Shown one piece after another: positions 1 to 8,250 of a DNA stretch of 64,000 bases. Both the position numbers and the translations under genes were made by a program. This stretch comes from Aestuariimicrobium soli (GTDB lineage: Bacteria; Actinomycetota; Actinomycetes; Propionibacteriales; Propionibacteriaceae): NCBI RefSeq assembly GCF_051192575.1, contig NZ_JBPJSQ010000003.1, positions 248,001 through 312,000 of the forward strand, given 5' to 3'. The notes below the pieces were generated by a model. It did not search any database, was not told the origin of the DNA, and worked only from the letters and a program-made list of their open reading frames with translations. Every line of letters begins with the position of its first letter. The stretch's first letter is position 1.

Positions 1-1438
1 TCGACCTGCCGATCAGGTCGGGTCGGCCGTCGCCGGTGACATCACCAGGAGAGAATGCCTGCGTGAAGGTACCCCAGCCGTAGCCAACCTGCCGACGGGT
101 GCCTAGCGTGCCCGAGGTTGTGCCGGCGTACACCCACAGCTGGCCTGCCATGTCGATTCCGAGCACGTCAGAGCGGCCGTCGCCAGTGAAGTCGCCGACG
201 CTCAGGAACTGACGGATGGTGTTCCACCCGTATCCGATCTTGGTCTTGTTGCTGAGGGCGCCATTCGAGAACGTGTAGCGGTACAGGTAACCGGTGCTCG
301 TCTCTCGCGCGAGCAGGTACTGCGTTGAACCACCTGCCAGGTTCCCTGCGGGAATGATCTGGTCCATGATTCCCCACCCGTTGCCGATCTGGCGAGAACC
401 AGTGATCGTGCCGTTGGCACCCGCCGTGTACACCCACAGGGTGTTGTCGGCTCGCTTGCGGGCCAGCAGGTCTGACCAGCCGTCCCCGTTCATGTCGGCG
501 ACCTGAGTGAGGTAACTGATGGTCTGCCAGCCGGTGCCCCGCTGGCCGACGAGGCTGAACGATCCACTGGTGCTGCCCCGGTAGAGCAACAGGTTTCCGG
601 CGGAGTCCGCACCATAGACGTCTGCGATTCCGTCGCCGGTGTGGTCGCCGAGAGCGCGGCGAGTCGGAGTGGTGGGGGCGGCGGTGACCGTTTGGACGAA
701 CCGTCCGCTGAACACGGTATTGAAGGAGTTGGTGTCGTCACCCTGGAAGCTGAGGGAGAAGGTGCCGGCCTTGGCGTAGACCAGTCCTGACGAGGTGCGG
801 GTCACCCCCGCTGGCAGAGTCAGCGTGGTGTTGCTGCCGTCGCGCTTCCGGCTGACCAGTGGGTAGGCCTTCCCCGTCGTCCAGGCCGGCAGCGTGACCG
901 TTTGGTTGTAGGCGGACACGAGAACCTCGCGGGGAAGCCAGCTCAACTGATGCAGGCTGCCGATGCTGTTGTTGTCGAGGTAGATCTCCTCAATCTGGGC
1001 GAGGTTAGTGGGCAGCGAGAAGCTCGTCAGCTCATTATCAGAGACGTCGATCATGCGCAGGCTCGTGAGCGTACTGGGCACGGTCACGCTTGTGAGGGCG
1101 TTGCTCCACAGATCGAGGGTCCGCAGGCGCGTCCACTGCTGAGGCAAAGTCAGGGCGCCCGACAGTGCGCCGAAGGCAAGGTCAAGTTCCTCGATGTTGG
1201 TGGCGTACTGCAGGCCGGTGATGGAGCGGAACTCTCCCCAGCAACTCAGGGTGGTGATAGACCGCATGGCGACATCGGTGATCGCCGCGTCTTCGGGGTT
1301 GCCCAACTCGGCATTGATGCAAGCGCGCAACTCGACGTCGGGAACGTTGACAGTGACCGCGGCGGCGGGCAGGGGTTGGGCGATCATGCCGAGGGCGAGG
1401 GCCGCAGCGGTGACGAGGCCGGCAAGGGTGCGCTTCAT
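1..1438 (-). CDS. Secreted leucine-rich-repeat / FG-GAP repeat protein (C-terminus beyond window)
   Basis: About 479 codons are open from an ATG at 1438 to the left edge with no stop, so the C-terminus lies outside the window. Residues 1-27 form a Sec signal peptide (KR, hydrophobic core, cleavage after PAAA). Residues of about 60-200 carry leucine-rich repeats (IEELDLAFGALSG, LRTLDLWSNALTS, LRMIDVSDNELTS, IEEIYLDNNSIGS). After a beta-rich linker, from about residue 265, come at least four FG-GAP/VCBS units of about 55 residues with Asp-rich calcium loops (DHTGDGIAD, DMNGDGWSD, DFTGDGRSD, DVTGDGRPD), each followed by YRG/YTA and GxGW motifs. FG-GAP units build beta-propellers. An extracellular adhesion or binding role is inferred; no catalytic motif was seen. 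The 196 bp upstream show no gene. Confidence 0.8.
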   Translation of the reverse strand, partial: MKRTLAGLVTAAALALGMIAQPLPAAAVTVNVPDVELRACINAELGNPEDAAITDVAMRSITTLSCWGEFRSITGLQYATNIEELDLAFGALSGALTLPQQWTRLRTLDLWSNALTSVTVPSTLTSLRMIDVSDNELTSFSLPTNLAQIEEIYLDNNSIGSLHQLSWLPREVLVSAYNQTVTLPAWTTGKAYPLVSRKRDGSNTTLTLPAGVTRTSSGLVYAKAGTFSLSFQGDDTNSFNTVFSGRFVQTVTAAPTTPTRRALGDHTGDGIADVYGADSAGNLLLYRGSTSGSFSLVGQRGTGWQTISYLTQVADMNGDGWSDLLARKRADNTLWVYTAGANGTITGSRQIGNGWGIMDQIIPAGNLAGGSTQYLLARETSTGYLYRYTFSNGALSNKTKIGYGWNTIRQFLSVGDFTGDGRSDVLGIDMAGQLWVYAGTTSGTLGTRRQVGYGWGTFTQAFSPGDVTGDGRPDLIGRS

Positions 1439-1634
1439 CGGGGTCCGTTTCTGGTGGTGACTCATGAAGGTGGTGCGCGAGTCACTGTAGGGGCACGCTT
1501 GGGCGGTTGGGAATAGGGGGCAAGGTAATTGTGGGAAGTGTTTGTCGAGCGCCTGGACGGGGCCGTTACAGGTGGCCAGTCGCAGGCCCGTGGAGCCTTG
1601 CAGGCGCGCTCCGCGGCAGGTCTTGCCGACCGAG

Positions 1635-4600
1635 TCAGATGGCGCTGACACCGGCCTCGTGGAATACGTCAGCGGGCATGGGTCGATCGAGTTGGTAGTT
1701 GATGGCGATGGGCCGCTCGCCACGGTGGCTGAGGTAGTGGGCCGTCCCGAGGCAGGTGTATGGCGCGCCCTTTCCGAAGGCGTTGGCACCCGTCACGCGA
1801 CTGAACAGCACCACGTTGGTTCCATCGGCATTCTGATTGAGATACCTCTGACCGGTGCGAGACGCGATGCTCGTGCCTGCCTGGCTCTCCCAGTGGAACT
1901 CTGTGGCTGACACGGCGTAGTCGTGGTACATCGTGGTGGCCGAGAACTGCTTCTCGTCCTTCTTCAGCGTGATCAAGAAGGCGTCGGTGTTCAGCGATTC
2001 TGACCAGAGCACGCCCTCGCGGAAGTTGCCTGGCAGTCGGGAGAGGCTGGCGTAGTCGAGCGCGGGAAGCAACTCTTCACGCGTGTACCGGGCATGAGAG
2101 CGCAGCGGCGTGAACGCAAGGCCCCTGGGTAGCGGCTTGGCTTCGTGCTGCACGGCTGACCACACGTAGTCGAGCACTTCCACGGTCTCGGAGCGGAACG
2201 ACTCCTCGACCTTGAGCGCGGCCAGCGATGAAGCGTAAGAGGGGAAAGGAAGGGTTGGCCAGATGTTGAAGAGGAGCATCCGGGCGAACGCCTGCTCGCG
2301 GGGAGCGAGCGTGTCGTAGTCGAGATCTCCCGTGAGGATGGAGCGATAGGTCTGGTAGCGGTCGTGGTCGTCAACGTGAGCAAACGCTCCCACGCGCGCG
2401 AGCAGATCCTCCTCGCGAGGACCCTTGGGTCGGAGGACCTTCCCGGCCTCTCGTTGGAGCCGCGTCCAGCCGGGCTTGGCGCCGTTCTGTCCTTTGGCGA
2501 TGAGGTCGGACAGTTCGAGCCCTTGCTCGGCGAGGAATTCGGCCAGGGTCGTCGCTGACGAGAGGCGAAGTGCCTGCAGAAGACGGCTGCGGCTCCCGGT
2601 CACCCGCCGCTTCACGTTTCCGAGGACAAGTTGCTGCGACTTGCGATCGAGCAAGATCTGGCAGCCCGACGGCAGGGTCGGGAATCCGGCTTCCACCTCC
2701 TTGGCCAACCGGCCTCGCGGGATACCGGTGACGGCCGTGAAGCGTTCGTCGTACCGGAACTCCGCTCTGTGATGCCCCACGAAGTCCAAGACGGTGAGTA
2801 CAGGCTTGTCCATCGTGCGGCGGAGGCCTCGTCCGAGCTGCTGGAGGAAGACCGTGGCGCTCTCGGTCGGGCGCAGGAACAGGACCGTGTCGACGTCTGG
2901 AAGGTCGACCCCCTCGTTGTAGAGGTCCGCCGAAAAGATGATGTTGATCCGTCGCGCCATGAGATCTTCGAGGATCTGCTTCCGCTCCGGTCCGGTGAGG
3001 TTTCCGTGCGCGACAGCCGCCGGAACCCCCGCCTGGTTGAAGACTCGAGCCATGTAATGCGCGTGTTTGACCCCCGCGCAGAACCCCAGGGCCCGCATCT
3101 GGGACAGATTGGAGATCTTGTCCCTCAGCTCCTTCAGCACCAGCCGTGCACGAGCGTCGTTTCCCGTGAAGAGGTTGTCGAGTGATGCCTGGTCGTAGCT
3201 GCCTCGCCGCCAATCGATGTTCGACAGATCGACGTTGTCGTGGACGCCGAAGTAGTGGAAGGGGCTCAGCAGCTCTGCTTCGAGCGCATCCCAGAGGCGG
3301 ATCTCCGCCGCCGTGCGACCGTCGAAGAACTCTCGCACGTCGAGACCGTCCGTGCGCTCCGGGGTCGCGGTGAGCCCGAGCAACTCTTGCGGAGTCAGTT
3401 GGGTCAGCAACTGACGGTAGCTGTTCGCGGCCGCGTGGTGGAACTCGTCGACCACAACTATGTCGAAGGCGTCGGGCGCCATCTCGGCGAGCGCTTTGCT
3501 GTTGAGGCTCTGGATCGAGGCGAAGACATGCTCCCAGCGCTCGGGGCGTTGCCCGGCGACGAGGGTCTCTCCGAACGAAGCATCGTTCAGCACCTCGCGG
3601 TACGTGCGTAACGCCTGTAGCAGGATCTCTTGCCGGTGAGCGACAAAGAGCAGGCCCGGGCGTGTGCCGGCCTCCGCGGCGAGGTTGCGATAGTCCAGCG
3701 CAGCGATCACGGTCTTCCCGGTGCCCGTGGCTGCGACCACCAGGTTGCGGTGTCGGTCGTGCACGTGGCGCTCGACTGCCAGAAGTTCGAGGATTTGCGC
3801 CTGATGTGGGTAGGGCCTCACCTCGAGACCAGAGAGAGTCAGTGTGACGCGATCGCGACCCTGTCCACCGGCCTCGGCGATGGCCTGGTCGAAGCGCTCG
3901 GCATCCGTATCTGGGTTGTATGACTCAAACGCCGGGTTGCTCCAGTACGACTCGAACGTTGCGTCGAACTTTCGCAACAGCGCGGGGGAGGCTGACTCGG
4001 TCAGCCGCACGTTCCATTCAACTCCATCGAGCAGAGCCGTCTTGGAAAGATTGCTGCTGCCCACGTAGGCCGTGTGGTAACCGGTGTCCCGTTCGAACAT
4101 CCAGGCCTTGGCATGAAGCCGGGTTCGCTCGATCTCGTAGTGAACCTTGACCTCGGCGCCGAAGTCGCGGACCAAGCGATCGAGAGCCGTACGATCCGTG
4201 GACCCCAGGTAGGTGGTTGTGATCACCCTGAAGGGAACACCGCGGTCCGCGATGGCTCGAAGGGGGCCCTCGAGAGTCCTGAGCCCGTACCACTTGATGA
4301 AGGCGCAGATGAGACGGACTGAATTGGAGCTCGCCAACTCACCCCTGATTTCGTGCCCGACCGAGGGCTCATCAGGGCCGTTGGTGAGCAGGGCCAGCTC
4401 GCCGACGGGAAGGACCGGATGAGTGGCGAACCCCCCGGCCGCTGAGCGCAAAGCAAGGAGTCGCTTGAGCGTGTGCGGGACGGACTCGCCATCGCGCCGC
4501 AGTGCGTCCAGGGCTTGGTTGACGGCGGCAATCTGCTCGGATTCCTTCATCCCCGACAGGCTGACGATCGCCTGCTGCTGAAGGTGATGAGCGAGGAAGG

Positions 4601-4736
4601 CAGGAGCTTCGGCCTTTCCGACATCCTCGTACTTGGGCTGCAGACCAGCCTGTTCGAGCAGGCGCCCCAACTCACGTTCGACACGCGACGTCACAAGCTC
4701 GTCGTAAAGGCCCTCGGGGCGCTCAGCTCCGTTCAT
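1635..4736 (-). CDS. PLD-like nuclease / superfamily 2 helicase / DUF3427 protein
   Basis: The 1033-residue protein has three parts. Residues of about 130-260 resemble a phospholipase D-type nuclease, with HAK near residue 208 and GSSNLS shortly after. Residues of about 310-660 are an SF2 helicase: Walker A ATGTGKT (about 335), DEFH box (about 430), TATPE motif III (about 460) and QLGRGLRR motif VI (about 637). The C-terminal third, ending the protein, fits DUF3427. The order PLD-helicase-DUF3427 is a known architecture that often sits near defence or mobile genes, but its substrate is not established; DNA or RNA cleavage driven by translocation is an inference. Only one HxK motif is visible, so the nuclease would need to dimerise. 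Start ATG at 4736 lacks a clear ribosome binding site. Confidence 0.85.
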   Translation of the reverse strand: MNGAERPEGLYDELVTSRVERELGRLLEQAGLQPKYEDVGKAEAPAFLAHHLQQQAIVSLSGMKESEQIAAVNQALDALRRDGESVPHTLKRLLALRSAAGGFATHPVLPVGELALLTNGPDEPSVGHEIRGELASSNSVRLICAFIKWYGLRTLEGPLRAIADRGVPFRVITTTYLGSTDRTALDRLVRDFGAEVKVHYEIERTRLHAKAWMFERDTGYHTAYVGSSNLSKTALLDGVEWNVRLTESASPALLRKFDATFESYWSNPAFESYNPDTDAERFDQAIAEAGGQGRDRVTLTLSGLEVRPYPHQAQILELLAVERHVHDRHRNLVVAATGTGKTVIAALDYRNLAAEAGTRPGLLFVAHRQEILLQALRTYREVLNDASFGETLVAGQRPERWEHVFASIQSLNSKALAEMAPDAFDIVVVDEFHHAAANSYRQLLTQLTPQELLGLTATPERTDGLDVREFFDGRTAAEIRLWDALEAELLSPFHYFGVHDNVDLSNIDWRRGSYDQASLDNLFTGNDARARLVLKELRDKISNLSQMRALGFCAGVKHAHYMARVFNQAGVPAAVAHGNLTGPERKQILEDLMARRINIIFSADLYNEGVDLPDVDTVLFLRPTESATVFLQQLGRGLRRTMDKPVLTVLDFVGHHRAEFRYDERFTAVTGIPRGRLAKEVEAGFPTLPSGCQILLDRKSQQLVLGNVKRRVTGSRSRLLQALRLSSATTLAEFLAEQGLELSDLIAKGQNGAKPGWTRLQREAGKVLRPKGPREEDLLARVGAFAHVDDHDRYQTYRSILTGDLDYDTLAPREQAFARMLLFNIWPTLPFPSYASSLAALKVEESFRSETVEVLDYVWSAVQHEAKPLPRGLAFTPLRSHARYTREELLPALDYASLSRLPGNFREGVLWSESLNTDAFLITLKKDEKQFSATTMYHDYAVSATEFHWESQAGTSIASRTGQRYLNQNADGTNVVLFSRVTGANAFGKGAPYTCLGTAHYLSHRGERPIAINYQLDRPMPADVFHEAGVSAI

Positions 4737-4806
4737 GCGGATAGTGTGGCAGGGGACGCCGACAGAATCACCCGTGAGATCGCCTTAGTAAGGCAAAGGT
4801 CCCCGG

Positions 4807-6225
4807 TCACGTCCGCAGGATCCTCATCAACATCGCCTCCGCCCGGGACGTCTCATTCGTCCCATCGAACCACGTGGCATCGGAGTGCCGCTCATACCGG
4901 TACCCCAACGGAGACACCCACGCGAACACACCCTGCGACTGCGTCACCTGCCAGCCTCCGAAGGTCTTGGCGCGATGCTCCCGACGACTCAACGGACCCA
5001 GGTTGTCCGGTCTCGTCTGCCCCGGCGGTCCGCTCGTCGACCAGGGTTTCGTGTGGTCCTGGTCGAGCCGGCGCGAGATTCGGGTGGAGTAGGGGAACAC
5101 CGACGTCGGGTTCCGCAGATCCATCAGCTCGCGCATGCGTCCGGGAACCTCGTACGCACTGGTCGGCATGATCGACGCCGTGTCCAGCACCGGCCTCACG
5201 GTCACCCGCGTGTGTCCGAGCCACTGCTTGACCGTCTGCGCCAGCTGCGCGCCGCAGTGCGAGGTCCGCACGACGGTGGCGCCGGCCTCGTCCTTGATGG
5301 ACTCCTCGGACACGTGCACGACGAGCTCCACCTTCGGAAGCAACAGCTCCGGATCGGTGGTCACCTGGCCACACGCGTGCCCGCGCAACCCCCGGGACGG
5401 GCACTCGCGCTGCTCCTCGTCCTCGAGCCCCAGCGGCAGCTCGTCCGCGGCTTCATTCTCGTGATCCCGAGCGACCGCTCCCTGTAGCAGCTGCAGACTG
5501 CGCGCCGGCGAGCTGAGCAGGCCCAACGCCTTCGACCGGCGCACGTCGCGACTGCTGTCGTCGCCGGCTCGTCCAAGCTCGGTCGCCAGCCGGTTGAGCT
5601 GGGCCTCGAGGAAGAGCCCATCGGCCTTCGACACCCGCGCATACACGTCGGCGAAGTGCTCCTCCTGCCTGATCCAGACGAATCGCGACGCGAGGGCCTG
5701 CTCCTCGTCCGTCAGCCGCTGGGGTGCCGTGATGGCCAGGACCAACGCCTTGGCCGTCGCGAGGAATGCACTCGGCGACAGGCGGGGCCACTCCTTCTGG
5801 AGCTTCACCGACACGCCGCGCGCCTGCTCCCATGACAGCTCCCGCGTGGCGAAGGCCACCTTGCGCGCCACCCAGACCGGCATGCTGAGCGTGTCGACGA
5901 GGGCCAGCAGCTCGGGCAGACGATGGGCCAGGTCGAGCGCGACCACCAGCGCCGAGAAGCCGGACTCGGGTCGCATGCCCAACCGGGCCGCATACTCCAG
6001 ATGGCAGAACTCGGGCACCTCGGGCGTGCCGTCGGACCCGATCTGAATCATCGCCTCGCGGGTGGCGTCCGACGGCTCGATCGCGGCGAAAGCCTCCGCA
6101 TAGCGCAGGGCGTGGAAGACCTCATCGGCCTCGGCCCGGCGCCTGTGCAGGGACGCGGCAACGGCGTCGTCCAGAATGCTGCGTCGCATCTGGGCGCCGG
6201 TTCCGTCGTCGGTGGTCGCCTCCAT
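4807..6225 (-). CDS. DUF222 domain HNH endonuclease family protein
   Basis: The 472-residue protein has an N-terminal helical DUF222 region (about residues 30-300) and a C-terminal HNH-type zinc/metal finger (about 385-440), seen as DQDHTKPW followed by RPDNLGPLSRREHRAK. The His, Asn and His spacing matches the HNH nuclease core. Such proteins are present in many copies in actinobacterial genomes and their biological role is unknown; some copies lie in inteins or mobile units, but nothing mobile is seen here. A CAGACT hexamer lies 6 nt before the ATG, so a leaderless transcript is possible. It is transcribed toward the helicase gene with about 70 bp between them. Confidence 0.85.
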   Translation of the reverse strand: MEATTDDGTGAQMRRSILDDAVAASLHRRRAEADEVFHALRYAEAFAAIEPSDATREAMIQIGSDGTPEVPEFCHLEYAARLGMRPESGFSALVVALDLAHRLPELLALVDTLSMPVWVARKVAFATRELSWEQARGVSVKLQKEWPRLSPSAFLATAKALVLAITAPQRLTDEEQALASRFVWIRQEEHFADVYARVSKADGLFLEAQLNRLATELGRAGDDSSRDVRRSKALGLLSSPARSLQLLQGAVARDHENEAADELPLGLEDEEQRECPSRGLRGHACGQVTTDPELLLPKVELVVHVSEESIKDEAGATVVRTSHCGAQLAQTVKQWLGHTRVTVRPVLDTASIMPTSAYEVPGRMRELMDLRNPTSVFPYSTRISRRLDQDHTKPWSTSGPPGQTRPDNLGPLSRREHRAKTFGGWQVTQSQGVFAWVSPLGYRYERHSDATWFDGTNETSRAEAMLMRILRT

Positions 6226-6322
6226 GTGTTGAGTCTGCCAACCGCCTCTGACATTTTTCGTCGGCCCGGGTGGGTGACATGGGTGGGTGTGGGGAGTGGT
6301 CTCGAGGCGGTCGCCTCGCTCC

Positions 6323-6964
6323 CTACTCGACCCGGGAGCTCACCCCATCGAGGATCAACCGCAGGGCGAAGTCGAACTCCGCATCCTCGTCGCAGCCCAA
6401 TCCCGGCCGGCGCGCCTGCGCCTCCGCAGACACAGCCAGGATGCCGGGATAGTCGCCCGGATCGGGCTGCGGGGCCGTCGTCCGCGCGGGTGCCGGGCCG
6501 TTGAACAACTCGGGACTGAACCCCCAGATGCGATTGCCCAGCGCGTGCATGGCGTGATGGACGAGGTCGGCGCCCAGTCCGCCGGCGAGCATGATCGAGG
6601 TCAGTGCCTCCATGTAGCCGAGCACGGCAGGGGTGCGCACGGTCCGGGACTCGATGGCCCGCCGAAGCCACGCATGCTGCAGCACGGCAGCCCGGGCGGC
6701 GCGCACGCGCGCGGTGAAGGCGTCCTGCCAGGGCTCCGTCGGCGAGCCTGCCGGCACCTGGTAACCCTCGATCACGGCGTCGACCATGCCGGTGACCAGA
6801 TCGTCCTTGTCGTCCACGTGCTTGTAGAGGGCCATGGGGACGACGCCGAGTTCCCCGGCGAGCCGGCGCATGCTGACCGCGTCCAGACCCTCGGCGTCGG
6901 CGAGGGCGATGGCCGCGGAAAGCACGGCGTCGCGGGTGAGCGGCGCGCGTCGCGAGGGGGTCAT
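6323..6964 (-). CDS. TetR-family transcriptional regulator
   Basis: The 213-residue protein begins with a TetR helix-turn-helix (about residues 8-55: LTRDAVLSAAIALAD then MRRLAGELGVVPMALYKHV), followed by an all-helical ligand domain of the tetracycline-repressor C-terminal type. The ATG at 6964 is chosen because an upstream in-frame start would translate the operator palindrome itself. It is divergent from the DUF4386 membrane protein gene at 7066, and the 54-bp palindrome between them (6994-7047) is the obvious binding site. Autorepression plus repression of the membrane protein is inferred. A short hairpin at 6303-6318 lies just past the stop. The inducer is unknown. Confidence 0.92.
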   Translation of the reverse strand: MTPSRRAPLTRDAVLSAAIALADAEGLDAVSMRRLAGELGVVPMALYKHVDDKDDLVTGMVDAVIEGYQVPAGSPTEPWQDAFTARVRAARAAVLQHAWLRRAIESRTVRTPAVLGYMEALTSIMLAGGLGADLVHHAMHALGNRIWGFSPELFNGPAPARTTAPQPDPGDYPGILAVSAEAQARRPGLGCDEDAEFDFALRLILDGVSSRVE

Positions 6965-6993
6965 GGGGCTCCTGCAACACAGACTGCTTGACG

Positions 6994-7047
6994 TGGTGTA
7001 CAACGTACACCTACCGTGGATCCACCGCAGGTGTACGGCGTACACCA
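6994..7047. promoter_or_regulatory. Large palindromic operator between tetR-type gene and DUF4386 gene
   Basis: The dyad is centred on GGATCC between 7020 and 7021. Each arm contains a smaller perfect palindrome of the form GTGTAC-N3-GTACAC, at 6996-7010 (GTGTACAACGTACAC) and 7031-7045 (GTGTACGGCGTACAC), 35 bp apart. The two sites are themselves mirror images in the larger dyad, with few mismatches. A TTGACG hexamer at 6988-6993, just left of the dyad, could be the -35 element for the rightward gene. Two TetR dimers on the same intergenic region is the likely reading. Confidence 0.85.
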
Positions 7048-7065
7048 CACTGGTTCGGGGGACCC

Positions 7066-7698
7066 ATGTCAGCACGCCAACTCGAACGCCTCGCGGGCGT
7101 TCTCTACCTCATCACCCACGTCACCTCGGTTGCCGCGGTGATCCTGTACGGCACGACCGCCGGGCCGTCCGCTCCGCTCGCCGGCCGCACGCCGGTGCTC
7201 TGGGGAGCCGTGCTCGAGATCGTCCTGGCGCTGGCCGTCACCGGCACCGGCATCACGCTCTACCCCTTGCTGCGTCGTCAGGCGCCGACCACCGCGGCCG
7301 GCTACCTCGCCCTGCGCACCCTCGAGGCGTCGGTCATCCTGGTCGGCGTCGTCGTGCTGCTGCCGATCGTGGCCGCACCGGCGACCCCGGCCGCGCCGGG
7401 GCTTTCGTCCGATGTCGTAGCGGCCCTCAGGCTCGTGCACGACTGGACGTTCCTGGTCGGGCCGGGGCTGATCGTGCCCGTGCACACGGTGCTGCTGGCC
7501 GCGCACCTGTGGGTCAGTCGGGCGGTGCCGCGCTGGATCCCGCTGCTGGGGCTCGTCGGGGGTCCGCTGGTGGGACTGGCCAACCTGCTGCAACTGGCCG
7601 GTCTCTCTCAGGTTGCCGTGGCCGCGATTCCCGTGTTCGCGTGGGAGATCTCGTGGGCCGTGTGGTTGCTGGTGAGGGGTCTGCGGCGCCCGACCTGA
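7066..7698 (+). CDS. DUF4386 family membrane protein
   Basis: The 210-residue protein begins with RLAGVLYLITHVTS, the typical opening of the DUF4386 family, and has about six hydrophobic helices with short loops. No enzymatic motif is visible and the family has no established function. The ATG at 7066 has a purine-rich GGGGGA about 4 nt upstream. It is the probable target of the divergent TetR regulator, which suggests an inducible membrane response to a small molecule. It converges on the glutathione peroxidase gene with only 15 bp between the stops. Confidence 0.85.
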   Translation: MSARQLERLAGVLYLITHVTSVAAVILYGTTAGPSAPLAGRTPVLWGAVLEIVLALAVTGTGITLYPLLRRQAPTTAAGYLALRTLEASVILVGVVVLLPIVAAPATPAAPGLSSDVVAALRLVHDWTFLVGPGLIVPVHTVLLAAHLWVSRAVPRWIPLLGLVGGPLVGLANLLQLAGLSQVAVAAIPVFAWEISWAVWLLVRGLRRPT

Positions 7699-7713
7699 CC
7701 CGCACGGGGGGGC

Positions 7714-8202
7714 CTACTTGGCCAGTTCAGCATCGACCGCGGCGACGAGCGACGGATCGTCCGGGGTGGTGCCGGGGCGGAAGCGGGCCACCACCTCGCC
7801 CGTGCGCGACACCAGGAACTTCTCAAAGTTCCACTGGATGTCGCCGGCGACGCCCTCGGCATCGGGGGTCTCGGTGAGGATCTCGTAGATCGGGTGGCGG
7901 CCCTCGCCGTTCACCTCGACCTTCTCGGTCATCGGGAAGGTGACCCCGTAGGTCGCGGAGCAGAACTCCTGGATCTCTTCGGCGCTGCCCGGCTCCTGCC
8001 CCCCGAACTGGTTGCAGGGGAAGCCGACGACCGTGAGCCCCTCGGCGTGCTTGCTCTCGTGCAGCTTCTCGAGGGTGGCGTACTGCGGAGTCAGGCCGCA
8101 CTTCGAGGCGACGTTGACCAGCAGCAGCACCCGTCCGGAGAAGTCGCCCAGCGAGGTCGGGTCGCCCGCGAGGGTGGTGAGGGGAATGTCGTAGAGGCTC
8201 AT
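7714..8202 (-). CDS. Glutathione peroxidase family protein (cysteine type)
   Basis: The 162-residue protein has all family landmarks: NVASKCG with peroxidatic Cys35, FPCNQFGGQEPG with Gln69, and WNFEKF with Trp124 and Asn125. The peroxidatic residue is Cys rather than selenocysteine. Cys81 in EFCSATYGVTFP sits where thioredoxin-dependent members keep the resolving cysteine, so thioredoxin is the likely reductant; this fits an organism that makes mycothiol rather than glutathione. It reduces hydrogen peroxide and organic hydroperoxides in the cytoplasm. The start is supported by TAGCCT 6 nt upstream, which suggests a leaderless message. Confidence 0.93.
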   Translation of the reverse strand: MSLYDIPLTTLAGDPTSLGDFSGRVLLLVNVASKCGLTPQYATLEKLHESKHAEGLTVVGFPCNQFGGQEPGSAEEIQEFCSATYGVTFPMTEKVEVNGEGRHPIYEILTETPDAEGVAGDIQWNFEKFLVSRTGEVVARFRPGTTPDDPSLVAAVDAELAK

Positions 8203-8208
8203 GGGGTG

Positions 8209-8214
8209 AGGCTA
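8209..8214 (-). promoter_or_regulatory. -10 element for leaderless glutathione peroxidase transcript
   Basis: TAGCCT lies 6 nt before the ATG at 8202. With a normal -10 to start distance the first transcribed base would be the A of the ATG. Confidence 0.6.
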
Positions 8215-8250
8215 CGCGCGCGGCCGACACTTGGGAGCGGTGATCGAGGC

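Noticed and set aside
5000..6225. The HNH protein as a marker of a mobile element or intein.
   Set aside because: No inverted repeats, integrase, or intein splice motifs are nearby; DUF222 HNH proteins are common in stable chromosomal positions.
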